A stretch of DNA of 64,000 bases from Arcuatula senhousia. Taxonomy: Eukaryota; Mollusca; Bivalvia; Mytilida; Mytilidae. The notes beneath the pieces were generated by a model. The model was not told the origin of the DNA. It did not search any database and saw only the letters and a program-made list of their open reading frames with translations. The position numbers and the translations under genes are program-made. Below are positions 11,334-22,731 of this stretch, piece after piece. The DNA is taken from assembly GCA_963971305.1 (NCBI GenBank), contig OZ020308.1, positions 22,069,838-22,133,837 on the forward strand, in the 5' to 3' direction. Within the stretch, counting starts at the first letter, position 1. Each line of letters begins with the position of its first letter.

Positions 11334-12659
11334 CAACATCAAAGATAATATATGTGACTGTATATATATATTTCATTTTCTTTGAAAAGAATCATTTGTT
11401 TATTTCTTCTAATGAAGATTTTGAGTTTTTTTTTGATTGATTGGTATCTGCTTTATGTCCCGTCGGCGATATTGCAGCCATCATCGGGACAAAAACATGT
11501 TATAACTTAATAAATCTTTAAAGTAAAACTAAGTCAAAAGACCGAGACTAAAACAAATTGTTATTGCTAATAAATAAATAAAAGTAAACACTTAAAATAA
11601 TTTAAGTAAAAGCTAAAACTAATATTATCAAACGACAATTGTAAATAGAACATACAAAATTATCAGGTGAAACAAATTAAATGTTTATAAATAGTAAAAT
11701 ATTTTATTTCACCTTTGAAAAGAATCAAAAGAGACCATTGTAGCTGAAAAAGCCAATGAAAAAGCTGAGTAAAGCAACAGATATTGTGCTTCCAAATAAT
11801 TTCAAAAATACTTTCAGTGTCCTTATTTAGTGGCAATAATGAAATAACATTTCACAACAGTTTATAGCTTTTACTATTTTATTACACATTGCAGTCACTC
11901 AGAATGAAACGCATCAACCAAAAAGTGTAAATTTTACAAAATTCATTGCAGGATTATGCTTTTGATAAACTTCATATTGTATAACAGGGGTAACAAACTT
12001 TTTTTCATTTTTCACAATTTGTGTTGCCCGACATTACAGAAAAAAACAATGATCAAATTCTTTCATCTTTGCATGAAATTTATTAAGGTACAAAGAATCC
12101 TTGTCACATGTTGGCATTTTAAAACAGGTTTTAATAAGAATTGGAATTAAAACAAACATGGAATTCAATCTTTTTCAGCAATTAACTAACACTATTTAAG
12201 ATAAAAATGTCTTTTCAACAGTTACTACAAAATTCTACAATATTTACATAATTCCTAAAAAGTGGAAAATGAACAATTTAGGGGCATATTTATTCACTTA
12301 ATCCTATCTTGTCTTTTCTGAGAAAATAAAGAGTCAAAATTAAATTTACTATGTTTACTTGACAAATGATTCAAATTTCATATTTGATAATAATTCAAAT
12401 ACTAAGTAATACCAATTTGTGACATTTTATTGGAATAAATGAAAATGAGATTGCTGGAGTTATTCCCCTTTGACCTTAGAGAACTGTTGCTAATTGAGTG
12501 ATAATTTAATTCTTAGAATATGGGGGGGATGAATTGAACTTGAATTAAAAACAATAAAAACTGTGAGCAGCTGCAAATAAATATCTCCTCCCAAAAAAAG
12601 CAAACAACCAAAAAAATCAATCTGCTCAAATCTTTAGATAGAAGGAATACATCCTATTA
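11334..12659. other. AT-rich stretch, no gene seen
   Basis: Long AT-rich region without convincing coding or repeat boundaries. Confidence 0.45.
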
Positions 12660-13020
12660 TTGTGTGAAAGTTTCCCGGTTTAAGGAGGAGTTGTCGATAA
12701 GAGATGCAGTCCAGGATATTGGCATTTGTGAATGACTTGCTCGAATCCTTGATTTTTGTTTTTTGTTCTATTTATCTATTAAAAATTTCCCTCTTAATTT
12801 CACCTGCCCGAAAGGATTTTTACTGGCCAGGGGCAAGTGGGCCAGTGCTACTTTCGCAGACACGAGATGGATACCTCCAAAGATTGTGTGAAAGTTTCAT
12901 GTTAATCCATTGAGGGGTTTAGAAGGAGCTGCGGATAATAAATGGATACCTTTAGGTGAAACGGAAGGAGGGACACACGGACAGAATGACACCGCTATCA
13001 CTATATAAGGGGGGGGTATA
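12660..13020 (-). repeat. Hairpin-headed repeat, right inverted copy
   Basis: Ends GACACCGCTATCACTATATA then GGGGGGGTATA, the inverse of the start of 10138-10505. The pair could be one foldback-like element about 2.9 kb long holding SINE-B, or two independent insertions. Confidence 0.6.
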
Positions 13021-13292
13021 ATAAAGAAGGCAACATGGTATTTTGGCTTGAAATTTCATAGTTGCTTTTAAAAATAATTTTAAAAAATGCACAGGGAATT
13101 CGGCAAAAAAAAATTTATGCTTGTTTTTTACCCCAAATTAAAAGGCATAGCCCCAATCAAATTAAAATCATATAGCTGCTCCCAAAATATCACTTGGCTT
13201 CCTTTTTCTAACCAAATTTAATTTTTAAATTAAAGCACAGATTTTTATTAAAAGAATTCAATACTAACATGATTCTTTCTTTACTTTTATAG

Positions 13293-14583
13293 GTATAAAA
13301 GAAAGTACTCTTCGCAGTTATTGTAAAGGGGGTGATCCCGTGGAAGAGATTGTAAAAAACCTGAGGAAGGAGAAGGCCAAGAAACCTGTTGCAAGTACAC
13401 AGAAGCTGGATGATTTCAACAGATGTGTAGTGAGAAGTACCATCTATGATCTGCACAAGAAGAATGAAGCTGTTTTCATGCAAAAGCTGCAGCAGGTGAT
13501 GAAGGAGAAAGACATTGATGTTTCTGTATCAACGGTTACAAGGACAGAAAGAGGATACTGGGGTTTAAAAAAGACTCAGGTTTTTCTTCATTCGGATGGT
13601 TAAGTTAAAAATAAATTTCAGACCTTTAATGTAAAAACTTACAGATACCATATATATGCACTTACGTATAAAGCCAGTGCATTTTTTCTTGAGTTATGCC
13701 AAACTGTCTCCTTTAAGTTTTTGAGAGTCAAGTTTTTATCAGAAACAGTTAAGAACTATATCTGGAAAAATGAGTGGGAAAAAGTTTGCAAACATACAAA
13801 ACAGTAAAATTAATTTATGATTAACAGTCGAATGTGGAATTAGTAAATATTGGTATTTTGGTTGCAATTGTATTAAAAAAATAACTTAAGTTTTACTGAT
13901 GCATGAACATTTTTTGTTTATCTCATTTCAGGTTTTCCAAGAATGTAACAGACCGAATATTCGTCTCTGAACGTACAGACATTGTACAGATGAGACATGT
14001 ATATCTCCGCAAGATCCAAATGTTTAGGCACCAAGGCCGTCCAACTGTTTACTTAGACGAGACTTGGTTAAACACAAATCATGTAATTAAGGGAGATTGG
14101 CTGGATATCCCAAGTACATTCATGTCTGTCTTTGAGCCAACCACTAAAGGTAGTCACCGTGATATGGCTTCTGGCAAAGGTACCAGATTGATAATTCTAG
14201 ATGTCGGTCTGGCTGGAGTGTGCCTCATTCCTGGATGTGGTCTCATTTTTAAGTCAGAGACCAACAGCTCGGATCATCATGATTAGATGAATAAAGAGAA
14301 CTTTAATGAGTGGTTCAAAGATGTTCTTCTCCCTAGAATATCCCCTCGGTTTGTAGTTGTAATGGATAATGCTCCTTATCACAGTCACTTGGATTCTGAC
14401 CCAATGGTTCCTTACACAAATTCCAGAAAGTCAGATATCTCGGCTTGGCTGGATCGGAACAATATTCATTATGACAAAAAAATGAAGAAGGCTGAGTTAC
14501 TGAAAATCAATCGTCGCGTTGCTTTAAAAAAAGACCACATAATAATTTATTCATTGCATTTGCATGACCTTACATGGTTGTGA
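13293..14583 (+). pseudogene. IS630/Tc1-like DDE transposase, nearly readable
   Basis: A helix-turn-helix-like start (GIKESTLRSYCKGG) follows an AG at 13292. Next is a helical region DFNRCVVRSTIYDLHKKN (13400-13470). Sequence not matching the transposase at about 13604-13925 ends in TTTCAG and may be an intron. The catalytic part follows: VYLDETWLNT (first Asp, near 14055), VVVMDNAPYH (second Asp, near 14363) and KKAELLKIN (Glu, near 14490). One in-frame TAG at 14284-14286 splits the core where a Glu codon (GAG) would fit. The second Asp and the Glu are 42 residues apart, wider than the 34-39 of typical Tc1/mariner. After 14583 the expected C-terminal Pro/Asn motif is not readable. A single stop in the core suggests fairly recent activity or a young copy. 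Confidence 0.85.
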
Positions 14584-16889
14584 TAATCGCAAATTAAAGG
14601 TTCTACGGTATTTGTTACCCTACCTTTAAAGTGCACAAATGGCCAGTGGCAGGATAAATTTCAATCAATCGCTACGCAATTTTGTCAATTGATTGACATC
14701 GTTGAGCCTAATTTTACACGTAGAAAAAACTACAATATGATAAATTTTAAATTGTTGAAAAGTTACAATTTTTGACGGTAAAACATTTTTTGCATACAAT
14801 TTTATACTAAACCTTTCAATATCATCTATCATATAAAATCTTTTAAATATTTAGCATAATTGTGGGATTTTTTGTACTTGTCTGAAAACAGTGGAAATAA
14901 TTTCAAACTTTGTAAAAAAGGTGGGGGGGACAAAATATCGAACCGGCACTGAAGATATTTTACCTCACTACGTACTTCTAGTTTTTTAGTATTTTTTAGG
15001 CTAATATATAGATTGATTGAATAATTTTGTAACAATTTATGACCCATTACTTTTTCATTTACAGATACGAGTCAACGTTTTAGTCTCGGGCGCTAAATAC
15101 CCATCCGGGCGCTTCCTATTGCTTTTTAGTAAAACTTGTTTATACGTGTAATTCCGGAACGATGACGGCTATAGCATTTCCGGATCAATTAATTAGGTTA
15201 ATTAGCAAATTACAGACATAATTGCATATGTACTTATGAAATTTTCAAAGGGCACAACCATCCCCTATTTTTGATATATGAATCTTAGTCGTAGCATTTG
15301 TTGTTTAGGCTGCAACCCGGCTAACAAAAAACGCTTCGTTATTTTAGTAGTATGGATAGTATTGAGGATGTCCAACAATAAAAATGTTAGGGGGGATCTC
15401 TTTGATTAAATGATATGATATTCTGTTAATTAACTTTTATTATTTAACTGATTTTGAATAAACATATCTTGATGCATCTGCAGGGTTCTCTAAGTCTTTT
15501 TTATTACCTCTTAAATAAAATATAGTGTCTAGTAGAAATTATTTTAAATGCAGTTTAAAGGACAGATAGTAATATACAACAAATTTTATGCCGTTGCAAC
15601 AGCTTTATTTTAAGGACATTTCAAGATGACTTCTCAATACACCTTTGTTTAATCTCCAGTTACTGGTTATTTGTAGCAGTTTCTTGGCCTGAACAGTTCT
15701 GTGATAATAAATACAACTGTGATACAAGCGTTCTGTGATAATTATAAACAATTAATCTGCGATGTATTTATAATGAATGATTATTCAACATCATAAATAT
15801 CATTATCATGTGAATGGTTGGTTTGATCGCTGTTACTTATATTTCTCTTTAATGTTTCATCTATTATGTACAATTTCATATCTATCAAGTATTTAATGAC
15901 TACCTTAAAGGGTAAGTTCACAAAAAAATGAAAATTTGTCATATGATTTATGCTATATCATTTAAACTTTTATATTCAATTTAATAAGCTGACAAAAATG
16001 GAATTTTATTTTTTATCTTTTGGTTTCTGTCATTTTAAATTACAGAAAACATCTGAATACTACAAAGTTTCCTTTTGACAGTGACCCACCATTTACCTAA
16101 TTATTGAATTGCCAATATATATATAATATATTATAATATCTAGTACATAAAACTTTGTTTCTGAATATTTGTATATTAGGTTTTGACACCTGTAGGTATT
16201 GATAATTAGAATTTCCTGTTTATTTTACCCCAAGTCAGCTGTGACTAATTACATTGATGTTTACCTAACCATTACACAGGTACCTGCTGATAGACAATGA
16301 CAATAAATTCACATTAATTAACACTTTTAGCAATCCTAGGAGGGGATTAGAAAAAGAATAACCTGGTATTTACATAATTATATCACAATTATTTTCAATG
16401 AAATATGATGGCTTACATTTCAATACACAACTTCTTCCTTAATAGTAAATAATAATAAATATAACATTTTAAAAATATTTTTATATAGAAATAAATTTGA
16501 AAATATTAAATGATCTTGTTGATTCTTGATTATTTTAATTATTTTGCTGGTTATTGGACGTACCACATGATCACTTAAACGTTTATGAACTAATATGATT
16601 TTTTGCTACTCAGTAGAACTTCTGATCAACTTAAGTAGTCCCCTAATGTAGAGTAGGGGACTATTTCAAATAAATAATCCCCAATATATTTGTTATAAGT
16701 TAAGATATGAGAGAAAAAATTTGCCCACTGTTATAAAACAATGTTCTGGACAATTTAAGACCATATGTCAAAAATCTTGAACTTACCCTTTAAAACAAAA
16801 ATACAGTGTTTAAAATACATTTTCATTGGAATTCTGTGGGGTTTATTTCATAGATATCAATGGAACTTTCAATAATCGGGAGTGCATGA
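14584..16889. other. No gene seen
   Basis: AT-rich, with a hairpin at about 16635-16668 (AGTCCCCTAATG...TAGGGGACT). No ORF with family character. Confidence 0.45.
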
Positions 16890-16970
16890 GGATCCCCCAT
16901 TTAACTTCAAGGAGAGCCTTGGTTTTTTGTAAAAAGAAACCAAGGGCCCCCTTTCTAGTTAAGTGGTCAA
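16890..16970. mobile_element. Short foldback relative of the 27.1-kb MITE
   Basis: CATTTAACTTCAAGG and CCTTGGTTTTTT are followed by AAACCAAGGGCCCC and CTAGTTAAGTGGTC. These are the two TIRs of the 27074-27346 element with almost nothing between them. Confidence 0.65.
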
Positions 16971-17967
16971 TCTTAACAAAAAGGTTGCTCAGACATGGAC
17001 CTAGGTGTGACCATGCATGAAACAAAATTCACACTTTTGAGTATTGTCTTGTAGTTCATGGGAACAGAAATAAACATGTAAATACGAATGAGTTAAGGGC
17101 ATTACTGACAGTGATATTCATGACTGTAGAATGTTGTTTGAAAACAAAAAATAATTATATAGATTTAAAAATTTATCCTCACACTATCAATAAAATAATC
17201 TTGGTCTATGATACTCCATGTACAGAGGATCAGATACTTTTTAAAAAATCATTCTTCTTTCCATAGGCATAAACGTACATGTAGCTGTACGCCAACGTCG
17301 ATTTTTTTATAAACATTTCGCTTCACATCTTTGTCCGATCAGCTGTTGCATCAGTTTTCATAAAATAAGGTCAAGAATAAAAGAGGACCACTTAGTTTAC
17401 TTTCGTTTTTCGGAAAAGAACTGCCGGATCAGGAAATCGTGTCACATTAAATAACGCGGTAAGCGATGAGAAGTCACATACTCATAAAAAGCGATCCCCT
17501 TAGAAACCAAGATGGCGGCATTACAATAGGATTTCCCCGGTAAGGATTTTTTTTTAGAAAATAACAAAGTAAAATGCGGTGAAGAGGCAAATAATTGCTG
17601 CTTAAAAAGTTGGACAAATGAGAGACAACTAAATTGATTCTGGTAAGCAGTTTTAAAATAAATAAAGACAACCGTGTGCAGAATTTACCTGACTCAGACT
17701 ATAGTATATTTTAATACCGATCTTTAAAAAAGACTTTTCTGCAACTTTTACGATAAACACATGATAAAATAGAATATTTTTGGAGTACAGACCTTTGTAC
17801 CATATACATGGTAGGTTACATGTTTGTTTTTATGTGCGCTTTATGTAGCTGGCAATAAATTATTTCGTCACTTTAGAAAAAATCTTGCTCGACGTGGTCA
17901 TACCTTTGGTGGGCTCACAGATGCTTTAAAAATTCATTGGCTGTATAGCAGCAAATCATTATTTAAA
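16971..17967. other. No gene seen
   Basis: No feature supported; open frames here are under 80 codons and without recognisable motifs. Confidence 0.4.
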
Positions 17968-18445
17968 GTCCCGTGCGGGGCCCGGGAGGCGAATAGGCCC
18001 GCAGCAGCGCTAAGCTTGTCGGTAAAAGTCCACTAAAGAGCGCCCAGAAACCTGACATCGGGGTGTGTGCCCCAGGTGGTTGAATGGGGCAGCCCTGACA
18101 TCAAGATGCGGGGTCGTCAGGCGATAATGCGGAAAACCTGACCGCAAACCATAGTGGTGCACCGTGTGGGGAAAAATGTCACGTTCCTTGCACGTTAAAG
18201 AACCCTGCTGCAGGTGTCGGTAAGAGTAGTACCCGTAGGATTCCCATGCAGGAGGCTAAATTTCCCGTCCCTACCCATCACTCCTTGTTCCAGTGGCAGT
18301 CAAAACTCTCCTACCCGATTGGCCTTGTGTCCCCATTTCTTCCACTTCATCATCATTTCATGTTCATTGCATCACCACTTTCATGTTCATCTCCCGGATA
18401 TAGCCGAAATCGTGCTGCTTGGGAGTAAAGCAACAACTAACTTAC
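17968..18445 (+). mobile_element. SINE-B, full length
   Basis: Starts GTCCCGTGCGGGGCCCGG and ends GGGAGTAAAGC then AACAACTAACTTAC. The target duplication is not clear; the flanks share only a weak TTATTT-like match. Confidence 0.9.
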
Positions 18446-18654
18446 TATTTGAGCATAGAAAAAAGCAAATGTTCTCTGTGTTTCAGTTGTGAAGAACTTG
18501 TCCCCTCTTAAATGAGTGAATACATGATTAATGTGTCTGTTATTCAAACAATAGTCCTTGTATAATACATTATAATAAACTGTTTCACTTGTATAATTAC
18601 AATTGTACTTCTATGACATGTTTAATCATAGTTGCATGTCCAATTGATTCCAAC

Positions 18655-18990
18655 CTGTGATTATCAGTCCCTTAACTTGTGTCAGTACCGTTAACTGAAT
18701 CCTGGTTCCTAAGTGTTTCTTTTCTTTTACCTGTGATTATCAACTCCAATACTTGTGTCTCAGTACCGTATACTAAATCCTCGTTCCTTAGTGCTTCATT
18801 CCCTTTACCTGTGATTACCAATCCCTCTACTTGTGCCAGTACCGTATACGGATTCCTGGTTCGTTGGGGTTTCCCTTTTCCTGTGACATCAATCCCAAAC
18901 TCGTGTGTCAGTTCCGTTAACTGAATCCTGGTTCCTAATTAAGTGTTTCATTCCCTTTACCTGTGATTATCAATTCCTGTTCGTAGGTAG
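18655..18990 (+). repeat. Minisatellite, about 85-bp unit, four copies
   Basis: Repeated phrases CCTGTGATTATCA, ACTTGTGTCAGTACCG and GAATCCTGGTTCCT recur in order four times with drift. The 81-codon frame at 18679 simply mirrors this periodicity. Confidence 0.85.
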
Positions 18991-19334
18991 TACCAACTGA
19001 GACAAAAAGATGAAATTTATATTTGATACCTTGTAGTATTATTTTTGATAAATTACGGTGCATGCAGAAAAATGCATTGGTTTTTTTTTTTTAATAAATG
19101 TATTTTTAATTTCTAATTTATTAATATTTTGTCACAGTATAATGAGATAATAATGAAATAAGATTTACGGTTTTAGCCTTTTTGTATGTGTGTACAAAGA
19201 TTTTATTGTATTGTACTGTATTCTCAGTTTGTCAATTATAAAATAATGATTTGAGATGAAAATGCTGAAGTTTAAAATCATAAGTCATATCATAATAGAC
19301 GATTAAGATGTGGAATAAGTGTACGCGACATAAC

Positions 19335-19610
19335 CAACATTAAAGACACGGCAATTTAAAAAATCACAATGGAAAACAGCCAGCAGTCTTTAACACGACC
19401 AAAGGTCACTACCCGCTGTCTTGCATTGGTCCAAGACTAAAAATACAATACATAAGATTCCTGCAAATCCCTAGATTATCAACGAAAGACCCATTTCTGG
19501 ACATAGAACAAATACAGATAGTTGACAGGGACAAACAAAAGTTTCGACTAAGATTCCTGTCTTAGGACAGGCAGATAAAAAAATGTGGCGTATAGTTTCA
19601 TATAAAATGT
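19335..19610 (-). repeat. Dispersed repeat also at 51.1-51.4 kb
   Basis: Shares with 51110-51375 the order AGCCAGCAG..., AAAGACCC, then AAGATTCCTG, TTAGGACAGGCA and ATGTGGCG. I associate this phrase with an abundant mussel repeat. Class unknown. Confidence 0.6.
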
Positions 19611-19771
19611 AATGTATTCTCATACATGTCATATTAGTATGTTTTTTAACCATTAAAATGTCATTTAAAGCATGTTATGGGTTAAAATTAATTATTTTGT
19701 ATAAGTTAGGTGTATAAAACCATGTAACCTCTTACTAAACAGCAGAGAAACAAACTGTTTTATATAATGAT

Positions 19772-19957
19772 TTAGTTAGTTAGTTATTGCTTTACTCCCA
19801 AGCAGCACGATTTCGGCTATATCCGGGAGATGAACATGAAAGTGGTGACACAATGAACATGAAATGATGATGAAGTGGAGGAAATGGGGATACAAGGCCA
19901 ATCGGGTAGGAGAGTTTTGACTGCCACTGAAAAAAGGATCGATGGGTAGGGACGGGA
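19772..19957 (-). mobile_element. SINE-B, 5'-truncated
   Basis: Only the 3' 185 bp remain, ending at GGGACGGGA. The short duplication AATGAT (19766-19771 and 19958-19963) is consistent with target-primed insertion. Confidence 0.85.
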
Positions 19958-20186
19958 AATGATGTGAGCCTTCCAAATTAAAGTGCTTGAATATTCTTCT
20001 GTGGAACAACTGTGTTATTATTTTCAGATATTTAGCTGTGTAAATATAAATATTGTAGTTTAGTATATTTATAAAATAGTTAATATTTAGTTGACAAAAT
20101 AAGTTAATTAAACAAGATTGATATTATTTTATCTATAAGGATATGATCAATCAAATAAATCATATTTGTAATGTAATTAATTACTT

Positions 20187-20970
20187 CTATCTTTTCTTGC
20201 CCTTTTTAGTACAATCAGCACAAATGTATTTGCCACGAATTACTGTATCTATAACATTAACACGTACAAAACTGATGTAACCAGCGTTTACAAGCAATCT
20301 CACATTGTACCCAAGATATTGGGGATGATTCATCTGAATCAATAATTTTACACTGTTCTTGTAAATCACAATCACCAGGAGAAATAGGTTTACTAGTAAA
20401 TACGTCCCGTGCGGGGCCCAGGTGGCGAATAGGCCCGCACCAGAGCCTAGCTTGTCGTAAGAGGCGACTAAGGGTCTTGGGATTCTGATGTCGGGTCAGT
20501 GCTCAACCCACAGAGCGACCAAGTGTGTACCCTAGTAGCCCTCGTCCGCAGGGGTTGTCAGGTCTATAATACGGAAACCCTGACCGCCGACCATAGTGGG
20601 CGAACGTGTGTGGAGAGTGCCACGCTCCATGCACGTAAAAAACCCCTTTGTGGACCGCCAAGTAGTGCACCACATAGGCTAAATTTTCCGCCCCTACCCA
20701 CCTCTCCCCTTTTCTTGTGGTTCTTCAAAATTTACCGGTCCTTTGTTTCCCACCCCATCCCCATATTCCATTTATCATCATCATTTCATGTTCATTTTAT
20801 CATCCTTTTCATGTTCATCGCCTGTAAATAACCTATATAGCGTTGCACGGGCGTAAAACACCAACTCACTCACTCACTACTAGTAAATACAAAATACCGC
20901 ATGTGTTTACAACCACATATCATAAAACAATCTTCAGATAATAATAAAGATGCCCAGCACTTTTGAATGT
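20187..20970 (-). pseudogene. PHD-finger coding remnant split by SINE-A
   Basis: Reading leftward, 20970-20891 encodes MICGCKHMRYFVFTS. After the SINE-A and one target copy are skipped, the same frame continues at 20403 with ISPGDCDLQEQ and WVQCEIACKRWLHQFC, a PHD-like pattern of Trp, paired Cys, Trp-x-His and Cys. A one-base frameshift at about 20260-20275 then leads to GKYICADCTKKGKKR and a stop at 20187. Final cysteine pairs of this kind close PHD fingers in many chromatin and transposon-encoded proteins. The upstream part of the gene is unclear, so the host protein is unidentified. Confidence 0.6.
20404..20877 (+). mobile_element. SINE-A, full length with 13-bp TSD
   Basis: Head GTCCCGTGCGGGGCCCAGG, tail CCAACTCACTCACTCAC. 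Target duplication TACTAGTAAATAC at 20391-20403 and 20878-20890. It interrupts the PHD-like reading frame. Confidence 0.96.
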
Positions 20971-21205
20971 AGTTTCAACTTGTATACATTTAGATGATTT
21001 TCTTTCTAAATTTAAAACAATAAAATGACTTAAAAAATCTAAACATGATTCATTTAATCCACCTATAATAATGTATATATATGTAAGGACCTGTACAGAC
21101 ACAAGAATGAAAAGATAACATTGGTCATATAGGATTATATGTAACCTTATAACACTGAAACTTTTTTCAAGCAAACACTGAACAACATCTATTTCAGTAC
21201 AAGTC

Positions 21206-21662
21206 AGTGAGTGAGGGAGTTGGTGTTTTACGCCCGTGCAACGCTATATAGGTTATTTACAGGCGATGAACATGAAAAGGATGATACATTACATGAAATA
21301 ATGATAGTAAATGAAATATGGAAGTGGGATGGGAAACAAAGGACCACGGAAAAAGGGGAGAGGTTGGTAGGGGCGGAAAATTTAGCCTATGTGGTGCACT
21401 ACTTTGCGATCCACGTAGGGATCTTTTACGTAGATGAAGCGTGGCACTCTCCACACACGTTGGCCCACTATGGACGGCAGTCACGGTTTCCGTATTATAG
21501 ACATGACAACCCCCGCGGACGAGGGCCACCCTATTCAGTCACCTAGGGTACACACTTGGTCGCTCTGTGGGCTGAGAACTGACCCGACGTCAGAATCCCA
21601 AGACCCTTAGTCGCCTTTAAAGACAAGCTAGGCTCTGATTCGGGCCTATTCGCTTGCTGCGC
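21206..21662 (-). mobile_element. SINE-A copy, head incomplete
   Basis: Tail AGTGAGTGAG at 21206; the body runs to CGGGCCTATTCGC, and the first 25-30 bases of the head are missing. Confidence 0.9.
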
Positions 21663-21892
21663 ACATAGTGCCGTAATGTTTTACATTAACATTAAATTAG
21701 TCATTTTCATTGATGCAAACCTACCATTTTATCATATTATTGTCAACAAGTATGAAAATTATTGGTTTTATAATATTTTCAGCTGCTTTCAACTTTTATT
21801 TTTGTTAGACAGGAAGTGCAAGAGTTATCGTTCTTTGCTATCAAGAGTTACGGTTTCTTGCAGGAGACAGGTCAAATGGGGACATCTTTGTT

Positions 21893-22193
21893 AGTGCACT
21901 TCTAAGCGGCCCACAAAGGACTTTTCTGTGCATGAAGTGTGGTCCTCTCCACCATGTGTCCAGACACGTTGGCCAACTATGGTTAGCGTTCAGGTTTTCT
22001 GCATTATAGGCTGACGACCCTGGCATTCATTATGACAGGGCTTTCCCATTCAACCACCTGGGGCAAACATCCAAGTCGCTTTATGGGCTAAGCGGACATA
22101 CCCGATGTGCGGTTTCTCAGCGCTCTTTAGTGGACATTTACTGACAAGCTTAGCGCTGCTGCGAACATATTCGCCACATGGAATCCGCGCACA
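21893..22193 (-). mobile_element. Diverged SINE mixing A-like and B-like blocks
   Basis: On the plus strand the left part (CGGCCCACAAAGGACTTTT, GCATGAAGTGTGG) matches SINE-A. The right part (CTGACGACCC, AACCACCTGGGGC, AGCGCTCTTTAGTGGAC) matches SINE-B. It may be a third, older subfamily or a recombinant. Confidence 0.65.
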
Positions 22194-22255
22194 GGTGTCC
22201 CTCAAATGACAGATTGCTGACAAACTTGTCCACAACTCACTCCCCTGATTTAAAT

Positions 22256-22356
22256 AGTTAGTTATTGCTTTACTCCGAAGCAGCACGATTTCGGCTATAT
22301 CCGAGAGATGAACATGAAAGTGGTGATGCAATGAACATGAAATGAAGATGAAGTGG
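22256..22356 (-). mobile_element. SINE-B tail fragment
   Basis: Starts AGTTAGTTATTGC and contains the repeated ATGAACATGAAA block; it stops at GATGAAGTGG, abutting the Myb/SANT-like remnant. Confidence 0.85.
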
Positions 22357-22359
22357 TGA

Positions 22360-22731
22360 AGCAAGCTGCCTCCATCATAGAGTTGATAATATTTTCCTCT
22401 GCTTGGGATGGTTGCACTGGTGCTGGACCTCCACCAGTCTTTCTCCTTTGCTGGTTAGCCTGGGTGAATTTGTCCTTGGCTACCCTGGAGAGATTTCTCC
22501 ACTTGTTTCTCACTTCAGGCTCAATGCGGTGACACACCCCAAGCGAGTTTACCTGCTGGTTATTTCTCTCCACATTTGGTTCTTCTTCTCGTTTGTTACT
22601 TCTGTTGAGTGCTTTCCCCTAAATAAGTATAGTTGAGAAGTCACTTACTCTGTTATAAGGTTACTCTCAGCAGTAGTAAAGTTGGTTTTTCTCTCTGTAG
22701 GAGTTTTAATTGGGGTAGTGACGGCAGCCAT
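22360..22731 (-). pseudogene. Myb/SANT-like DNA-binding protein remnant
   Basis: From an ATG at 22731 the minus strand reads MAAVTTPIKTP, a TAA at about 22645, then NQMWREITS. A one-base shift near 22550 leads to VNSLGVCHR, EVRNKWRNLSRVAKDKF and RRKTGGGPAPVQPS. The KW..L...AK..F.........KTGGGP pattern is typical of the trihelix Myb/SANT-like (Myb_DNA-bind_5) domain common in animal genomes, often beside Harbinger transposons. The C-terminal end is cut by the SINE-B tail at 22356. With one stop and one frameshift it is not expected to give a protein. Confidence 0.7.

Noticed and set aside
18679..18924. 81-codon periodic protein
   Set aside because: The periodicity is that of an 85-bp minisatellite, not a multiple of three maintained by selection.
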